Of a stretch of DNA of 17,180 bases, positions 12,352 through 17,180 are shown in pieces. Within the stretch, counting starts at the first letter, position 1; each line of letters begins with the position of its first letter. Below the pieces are notes generated by a model. It was given only the letters and a program-made list of their open reading frames with translations, was not told the DNA's origin and searched no databases. The stretch is taken from contig JAJYEJ010000016.1 in the NCBI GenBank assembly GCA_021785805.1, forward strand, positions 1-17,180, read 5' to 3'. The translations under genes and the position numbers were made by a program. This stretch comes from Microcaldota archaeon (GTDB lineage Archaea > Micrarchaeota > Micrarchaeia > Micrarchaeales > Micrarchaeaceae).

Positions 12352-13263
12352 ATGATAGACCCTAAAAAAGCGTATCAGGATGTTCTAGCTGAAGTAAAGA
12401 AGCACATCGCAGGCAAGAACGAGGTAATAGAGCTGATGTTCATCGCTCTTGTAGCGAACGGCCATGCGCTCCTGGAGGGGGTTCCAGGAGTCGCGAAGAC
12501 CACCATGACCAAGACCCTGGCAGACGCGGTGCAGTCGCAGTTCGGGAGGGTGCAAGGGACCCCGGACCTGCAGTTCAAGGACATCGTGGGATTCACCTAT
12601 GTCGATGAGGATAACAGCCTCCAGCTCAAGAAGGGGCCGATTTTCACTAACCTCCTGCTGATAGACGAGTTGAACAGGGCGCCTCCGAGGACGACGACCG
12701 CATTGCTAGAGAGCCTCGAGGAGCGCCAGGTCACGCTTGGAAACGATACGCTCCAGTTGCCGAAGCCGTTCGTCGCCTTCGCTACCCAGAACCCGCTCAA
12801 TATAGAGGGAACGAACCCGTTGCCGAAGGTGCTCACGGACCGTTTCCTGATAAGGATAGCGGTTTCCTACCCGAGTATGGAAGAGGAGCAGCAGATGCTA
12901 AGGATAAAGGAGACCGAGCAGAAGCTTGAGACGAAGAAGATAATCGGGAGTGATGACATCCTTGAGATGCAGGGAATGGTCAACGGGGTCATGATGTCGG
13001 ATGAGGTAGCCGCATATATAACCAGGATCGTCAATGCCACAAGGACGGATATCCACGTAGTGATGGGGGGAAGCCCGAGGGCAGACATAGCGTTCATGAG
13101 AGCAGGCAAGGCCAGGGCGCTCATAAACGGAAGGAAGGAAGTAACCATTGATGATATAAGGTTCCTGGCCAGGCCGGTACTCAGCCACAGGATAGTGGTC
13201 AAGTCGACAGGAGGGTTGGGGGTAAACGGCATAATCGACGGGATCGTAGCACTGACCCACTGA
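12352..13263 (+). CDS. moxR: MoxR-family AAA+ ATPase
   Basis: MoxR proteins are chaperone-like ATPases that usually mature or regulate partner proteins with von Willebrand A domains. The 303-residue product has Walker A GVPGVAKTT (43-51), Walker B LLLIDE (101-106), sensor 1 ATQN (144-147), the arginine finger in LTDRF (Arg164) and sensor 2 GGSPRADI, followed by the C-terminal lid. All catalytic residues are present and the length is normal. ATG 12352 is chosen because GGTG sits five bases upstream; a TTG one codon earlier is less likely. In most genomes a DUF58 or vWA gene follows directly; here the next genes converge from the other strand, so no partner is adjacent. Confidence 0.93.
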   Translation: MIDPKKAYQDVLAEVKKHIAGKNEVIELMFIALVANGHALLEGVPGVAKTTMTKTLADAVQSQFGRVQGTPDLQFKDIVGFTYVDEDNSLQLKKGPIFTNLLLIDELNRAPPRTTTALLESLEERQVTLGNDTLQLPKPFVAFATQNPLNIEGTNPLPKVLTDRFLIRIAVSYPSMEEEQQMLRIKETEQKLETKKIIGSDDILEMQGMVNGVMMSDEVAAYITRIVNATRTDIHVVMGGSPRADIAFMRAGKARALINGRKEVTIDDIRFLARPVLSHRIVVKSTGGLGVNGIIDGIVALTH

Positions 13264-13272
13264 TATGCCTTA

Positions 13273-13950
13273 CTATCTTTTTCTTCCGATGGCGCGTTTT
13301 GATACCGATATCAGGACCACATCGCCATGATAGCCGTTTGCTTCGATGAAGTCGTTTATGCTAAGCGCCATCCTTCCTTTCCTCAGCGCAGGGTTGTTTA
13401 TCCATATCTTCTCATCGTCGATGCCGGTTATAACGGCCCAATGCGCCCAGTCCTCATCCTTTTTATCCAGCGCCTTTGCGCTCGTAAGGAAGATCGGCAC
13501 CCCGCCAACGGCGAGCATCCGCCTGACATCGCCTATCCCAATATCATTACGCACTCTCTCCTTGAGCCCTAGCGTAAGAGCTCTCGACTTCCTTTCCCTT
13601 GCCATGCCCAAAGCGAGATCCATAAGCCATTCGTATCCGATCTTCCGCAGCGGGCTGGACAGAGCGGACTTGTTTATGTATTCAACGCCTTTCACATTGG
13701 TGAGTATCGATACGCCGAAGCCGCGGCTGAGCGCTGAGAATGCAAGACCGTGCCTTATGGTTGGGGGGAGAGGCGCAAGGGCGCTCTCACGCCATATGTC
13801 TATCTCGTTTTCCGTCGACAATCTGAATCCGATGTCGTGGTGCTTCATCGCCATCATGAGCGACGCCGGTCCGCAAGTGCATTCATAACGCTGCATATAG
13901 AAAGGCACTTTTAGATATACGGATTCTGATTTATCAACCACGCATCTCAC
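13273..13950 (-). CDS. C39-like cysteine peptidase
   Basis: The 225-residue product reads as a papain-fold peptidase of the C39-like group. Catalytic Cys26 lies in ECTCGPASLMMAM, His170 in DWAHWAVITGID, and the Asn/Asp position in WINNPA (185-186). The sequence TENEIDIWRE and RHGLAFSALSRGFGV also fit the C39-like family PF11814 type. No signal peptide or membrane segment is visible, so it probably acts in the cytoplasm, perhaps on a peptide or leader sequence; its substrate is unknown. GTG 13950 overlaps the dedA stop by 17 bases; a GTG at 13941 preceded by GAGTGAG is an equally good start. It is translationally coupled to dedA and converges on moxR with a nine-base gap. Confidence 0.72.
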   Translation of the reverse strand: MRCVVDKSESVYLKVPFYMQRYECTCGPASLMMAMKHHDIGFRLSTENEIDIWRESALAPLPPTIRHGLAFSALSRGFGVSILTNVKGVEYINKSALSSPLRKIGYEWLMDLALGMARERKSRALTLGLKERVRNDIGIGDVRRMLAVGGVPIFLTSAKALDKKDEDWAHWAVITGIDDEKIWINNPALRKGRMALSINDFIEANGYHGDVVLISVSKRAIGRKR

Positions 13951-14578
13951 TCTTTGGACCTGATTTCATTCTTTTCGATGCATACCGGTATATCGCATAA
14001 AGTGCTATTATGAAAGCCGCAATCGATACGAGAAGAAGCTCTGCGTTCTTTGCGGCATATTTGCCCAGATAAAATCCGAATGCCATGAGCACCGTGTTCC
14101 ATACCACAATCCCAATGGTGGAATACGCATAGAACTTCTTGAGTGGCATGCGCGCGAAACCGGCAGGTATGCTCATAAGGCCGCGGACCTCGGGTATCAG
14201 CCTGCTCACGAATACTGCGAATGCGCCGTTGCGCATGAACCAGCTGTCGAATGCGTCTATGCTCTCCTTCTTAACGCGGAATAGCTTCAGGTGCTTGTAC
14301 ACCACGTCCTTGCCCAGATAGAAGCCTATGCCATAATCTATGGCTATGCCGATCAGGCTCCCTATCAATATTACAGTGAATGCGACGAACGGGTTCAGTA
14401 AGCCCTGGGCCGATAGGTAGCCTGCCGTCGGAATGACTATCTCGCTAGGTATCGGGAGCGATGCAGATTCAAGAATCATAAGAACCAGAAGGGCAGCATA
14501 GCCGTTGCTGCTTATGAAGCTAAGGATGAACTGCTGGGAGCCACCTATTATCGATGACAGTGCTGAGCTTATACCCAT
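13934..14578 (-). CDS. DedA/VTT-family membrane protein
   Basis: DedA proteins are membrane transporters or flippases acting on lipid carriers and phospholipids. The 214-residue product shows the family's pattern: ESASLPIPSEIVIPTAGYL (re-entrant helix), GIAIDYGIGFYLGKDVV, and the second re-entrant motif FVSRLIPEVRGLMSIPAGFA with the conserved Arg, Pro and Gly. There are about five hydrophobic segments and a basic C-terminal tail (YRYASKRMKSGPKSE). Length is normal. ATG 14578 follows GGTTGG. The gene is first in a two-gene minus-strand operon with the C39-like peptidase and is divergent from pelota across a roughly 95-bp promoter region. Confidence 0.9.
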   Translation of the reverse strand: MGISSALSSIIGGSQQFILSFISSNGYAALLVLMILESASLPIPSEIVIPTAGYLSAQGLLNPFVAFTVILIGSLIGIAIDYGIGFYLGKDVVYKHLKLFRVKKESIDAFDSWFMRNGAFAVFVSRLIPEVRGLMSIPAGFARMPLKKFYAYSTIGIVVWNTVLMAFGFYLGKYAAKNAELLLVSIAAFIIALYAIYRYASKRMKSGPKSEMRG

Positions 14579-14673
14579 CCAACCACAAGTCTGGAATCTA
14601 GATTCTATAGTGCTTTACACTAATAAACCTTTCCCACCAATCTCTTCTGTTGATGAGAGAGGCAGGGAGCGCA

Positions 14674-15699
14674 ATGAGAGTGATACGCTACAATGATAAT
14701 GAGGGCACGCTCAAGCTTAGGGTGGAGACCGTAGACGACTTGTGGACAGTGCAGAGGGTGGTATTTCCTGGAGACTTCGTCAAGTCGGAGAGCATGAGGA
14801 AGTTCAGATCCGGCGAGAACGACAAAGGGGAGATGAAGGAGGTCGTCATCACGCTGAACGTGGAGAAGACGGAGTTCGACAAGGCTGCGACAAGGCTCAG
14901 GATACTCGGGAAGATAGTGGAGGGTAGGCCGCTCGAGTACGTAAGGCTGAACAGCTACCACACCCTCAATATCGCATTGGATGACGTCCTTGAGATAAGG
15001 AAACCTGGATGGCCAGAGTATCTGCTGGGTGTGCTGAAGAATGCGGTCAGGGACACGAAAAAGCCAAGGCTTGGGATAATAGTGGTCGACGACGAGAAGG
15101 CGCTGCCGGCTTACCTCTTGGGATATGGTTTGGAGTTCAGGAGCGAGATCTACAGCAGGTTGAGCAAGAGGATGAGCCAGAAGGAGTTCCAGGAGCAGCA
15201 GAAGAAGTATTTTGACGAGGTAATAGATACTGTAACAGGAATGAACGTAGACACGATAATAATGGCAGGGCCTGGATTCACGGTAGAAGACATCAGGAAG
15301 TATGCTGAACAGGCAGGTGCGCTCAAGAAGAGCGGGAAGAGGATAATCTATGAGTCGGTGAGCAACGCCGAGAGGTCTGCGGTGTACGAGCTGATAAGGG
15401 GGGATAAGGTGGCCGAGCTTCTCCAGAAGGAGAGGATAAGGATGGAGTTCAAGCTGATGGAGGGGTTCCTGAGCGGATTATCGACAGGAAAGTCGAAAAG
15501 TGGAGCAGAACAGGTAAAGGAAGCGATTGGGGACTACGATGCGACCATTGTGCTGGTCAACGATTCCGTGCTCGGCGACCCGAAGATAAGGGAATTGCTG
15601 GAGATGGCCGAGAAGAACAAGGTAAGGATAGAGGTGTTCAATTCGTCTGACGAAGTAGGCATGCAACTGCATTCCTTCAGGGAGGTGGCGTGTTTCTGA
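14674..15699 (+). CDS. pelA: Pelota (Dom34), ribosome rescue factor
   Basis: Pelota recognises ribosomes stalled with an empty or blocked A site and, with an ABCE1-type ATPase, splits them; it is an eRF1 relative without the GGQ loop. The 341-residue product shows domain 1 (MRVIRYNDNEGTLKLRVE, then DDLWTVQRVVFPGDFV with the beta hairpin used in the A site), domain 2 (PRLGIIVVDDEKALPAYLLG to IIYESVSNAERSAVYEL), and domain 3 (DYDATIVLVNDSVLGDPKI to VFNSSDEVGMQLHSF). There is no GGQ or NIKS motif, as expected. ATG 14674 is chosen because homologues begin MRV and GGGAG lies just upstream; upstream TTG/ATG codons would add eight unlikely residues. Confidence 0.95.
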   Translation: MRVIRYNDNEGTLKLRVETVDDLWTVQRVVFPGDFVKSESMRKFRSGENDKGEMKEVVITLNVEKTEFDKAATRLRILGKIVEGRPLEYVRLNSYHTLNIALDDVLEIRKPGWPEYLLGVLKNAVRDTKKPRLGIIVVDDEKALPAYLLGYGLEFRSEIYSRLSKRMSQKEFQEQQKKYFDEVIDTVTGMNVDTIIMAGPGFTVEDIRKYAEQAGALKKSGKRIIYESVSNAERSAVYELIRGDKVAELLQKERIRMEFKLMEGFLSGLSTGKSKSGAEQVKEAIGDYDATIVLVNDSVLGDPKIRELLEMAEKNKVRIEVFNSSDEVGMQLHSFREVACF

Positions 15700-15711
15700 C
15701 AGTGCAGGGGC

Positions 15712-16437
15712 TTATATACCGGTGAACGGAAGGATGAAGGCCAGGATGGCGTATATCACAACGGCGAACAATACAAGAAGGGCTATCGGAGAGAACCTTC
15801 CGGTATCCTGCAGGTTAGCTATGGCCGCATCGAACACCCATAACGACCATAATATGAGGATTATCGTCACCGCAATCACGCCGTTGACATCGAATATGCC
15901 GGGCATCATGCCCATCAGCCTTAGAACCCATCCGAAGATAGCGAACGGAACAAGCAGATATATGAAGGATGCGAACGTGTTCTTATAGTCCCCGTCGAAC
16001 AGGAGGACCTTGCCCAGAAGATGGTACGGATAGGATATCACTAGGGCGCCAAACGGCATCAATACCCAATATAACAGCGCTTCTATCAGCACTATGTTCT
16101 CCAGCAGGCCGACACGCGAAACGGAAGCGTTAAACTGCGGCATCAGCAGGAACGTGAGTATCACAGACAGCGCAAAAGGTATGATTGTGAGTTTGTAGTA
16201 GAACTGCAGCGACTCCGTCACAGTCATCGCGCCCTCAGTCCCGGCCTTAGGGCTAAGCATTATGTCTATGCCCCTGACGAACTCTCCCCATATCGGCACA
16301 TATGGCTTCTTGTTGGCCTCGTCTCTCGCTTTCTCGGCAGCGGCCTTCTTCAGGGTCCAGTCCGCAAGCTGCTCCTCATCTATGGCCGGTATGGTCTTCG
16401 TAGGATCCAGCGGGTCCGGTATCATCTTGGTTGCCAT
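15712..16437 (-). CDS. Yip1-like multi-pass membrane protein
   Basis: The 241-residue product has a charged cytoplasmic N-terminus of about 75 residues (IPDPLDPTKTIPAIDEEQ, then a Lys/Glu/Ala helix) and five hydrophobic segments (LTIIPFALSVILTFLLM; IVLIEALLYWVLMPFGALVI; FIYLLVPFAIFGWVLRL; VIAVTIILILWSLWVF; IALLVLFAVVIYAILAFI). The five-helix pattern and FASFIYLLVPFA after YPYHLLGK resemble Yip1-domain proteins, which in archaea have no known reaction. ATG 16437 is preferred over an in-frame upstream start at 16482 because a TATA-like CTTTTAAG lies about 30 bases upstream, implying a leaderless transcript. It converges on pelota with a 12-base gap. Confidence 0.7.
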   Translation of the reverse strand: MATKMIPDPLDPTKTIPAIDEEQLADWTLKKAAAEKARDEANKKPYVPIWGEFVRGIDIMLSPKAGTEGAMTVTESLQFYYKLTIIPFALSVILTFLLMPQFNASVSRVGLLENIVLIEALLYWVLMPFGALVISYPYHLLGKVLLFDGDYKNTFASFIYLLVPFAIFGWVLRLMGMMPGIFDVNGVIAVTIILILWSLWVFDAAIANLQDTGRFSPIALLVLFAVVIYAILAFILPFTGI

Positions 16438-16500
16438 ACAGTACAAGGAGTTATTGCTATCCCTGCTTAAAAGGATTGCCATTACGCCGTAGCGGACTCT

Positions 16501-17180
16501 TCAGAGAATACAATCCCCTAAAAGGATTTCTGGAGGGCTCTTTACCATCTCGTTCCAGTCTATATTGTCCGGATCTGGGAGTCTCTTTTTGACCAGAAGG
16601 TAACTTATCGTGTACCCGGACCAATGAGGGAACTCTTTGTCATCGGTACTGAAGAAGAGCCGGTTATGGAAGTCCCAACTACGTTCATCCAGCCTGTTCT
16701 TTATCTTTGTAAGGATCTCTTTCGCCTGCGACACTGTTATCGCTTGTGACCATGACCTAAGCACGCCTGTCGCAGTTTCCTCGAAGCATTGCGCGAGTCC
16801 TTCGGTCACGATGCTCTCCGCGAGATCGCCCTTCCCGGTCCCGGCAGTCTGGAACCTTACCACATGTGCGTATTCATGAGCTACTGTGCCTTCGACGGCG
16901 CTTTTCCACATTTCCGATGCGGTATTCACGACCAGATGCATGAGATGGCCATCCGAGGTCTCTCCTGATACACCATCCATCTCATCCCTTATGAATTCGC
17001 TGCGCGTGTGCGCAACATCTATGATGATGTCATTCGTGGCGGCCAACAATCCAGATGACTTGATAAGGCCGGTTTTTATATATGGGAGCGCCTCTTCCAA
17101 CCCTTCGGCATAGATGACGTGCGCTTTGTATCCGCCGATCCGGAACTGTGTGACTGCAAGGTGCTTGCTTAGTGTGCCCA
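16501..17180 (-). CDS. DUF2268-type zinc metalloprotease, partial
   Basis: The minus-strand frame is open to the window edge, so the N-terminus is missing; about 226 residues are visible. The zinc motif HEYAH appears in GTVAHEYAHVVRFQ, with the likely third ligand Glu in IVTEGLAQCFEE about 30 residues later: the gluzincin arrangement used by DUF2268 predicted proteases. The C-terminal part (FPHWSGYTISYLLVKKRL) matches the usual closing helix in which the chain packs near the active site. No membrane segment is visible in the part present. A TTG at 17100 could start a shorter form, but the open, protein-like upstream frame (FRIGGYKAHVIYAEG) shows the gene is longer. The substrate is unknown. 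Confidence 0.72.
   Translation of the reverse strand, partial: GTLSKHLAVTQFRIGGYKAHVIYAEGLEEALPYIKTGLIKSSGLLAATNDIIIDVAHTRSEFIRDEMDGVSGETSDGHLMHLVVNTASEMWKSAVEGTVAHEYAHVVRFQTAGTGKGDLAESIVTEGLAQCFEETATGVLRSWSQAITVSQAKEILTKIKNRLDERSWDFHNRLFFSTDDKEFPHWSGYTISYLLVKKRLPDPDNIDWNEMVKSPPEILLGDCIL

Noticed and set aside
11962..15699. DUF488-MoxR-protease-DedA-Pelota as a defence or stress island
   Set aside because: Mixed orientations and ordinary housekeeping families, with no effector, sensor or nuclease. Ordinary gene order is a sufficient explanation.
1..17180. CRISPR array, phage or plasmid genes, rRNA
   Set aside because: No regularly spaced repeats, no integrase, capsid or replication genes and no rRNA sequence seen on either strand.

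Overview
The window looks like chromosomal DNA from a small-genome archaeon, most likely a DPANN lineage of the Micrarchaeota/ARMAN type. The sequence-based reasons are: archaeal-type ribosomal proteins (S8e, S24e, S27ae), aIF5A with its hypusine loop, Pelota, an archaeal SpoU-type tRNA methyltransferase, two FtsZ paralogues plus SepF, TATA boxes and GGTG-type ribosome binding sites, and a pilin-like protein with the N-terminal motif SAMEYLMTYGWAI. The phylum assignment is an inference; membership in the Archaea is solid.

Layout. (1) 1-1000: the 3' end of thpR, whose last codons and stop codon come from a decayed IS200/IS605-type element (about 208-865, minus strand) carrying only the N-terminal part of tnpB. 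(2) 1000-3360: a minus-strand gene for a histone-fold protein with a long charged N-terminal tail faces away from a ribosomal operon. That operon holds S8e behind a structured leader, an unrecognised 154-residue protein and an ornithine-carbamoyltransferase-like enzyme. (3) 3400-5780: two exported surface proteins, one rich in N-glycosylation sequons and one joining a class III (pilin-type) signal to a beta-propeller, followed by a short frameshifted coding remnant. (4) 5970-8130: two tandem ftsZ genes. (5) 8130-10894: a probable C/D box sRNA with its own promoter, then aIF5A, S24e, S27ae, a CPBP-family membrane protease and a TrmJ-like methyltransferase, all on the plus strand. (6) 11063-11440: sepF on the minus strand, convergent with trmJ. 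(7) 11550-11925: a second, gene-less IS605-type relic sharing both ends with the first. (8) 11962-17180: a DUF488 protein, a MoxR ATPase, a C39-like cysteine protease and a DedA protein (overlapping, minus), Pelota, a Yip1-like membrane protein, and a partial DUF2268-type metalloprotease.

How the genes fit together. Most of the window is translation and ribosome quality control (S8e, aIF5A, S24e, S27ae, Pelota, TrmJ and the sRNA, whose D' guide can pair with the peptidyl-transferase region of 23S rRNA). The rest is cell division (FtsZ x2, SepF) and envelope functions (pilin-propeller, glycoprotein, CPBP, DedA, Yip1-like). I see no defence island, CRISPR array, prophage or tRNA gene. The most unusual items are the sRNA, the tailed histone, the pilin-propeller fusion, the carbamoyltransferase with an altered substrate loop, and the pair of IS605-derived relics.
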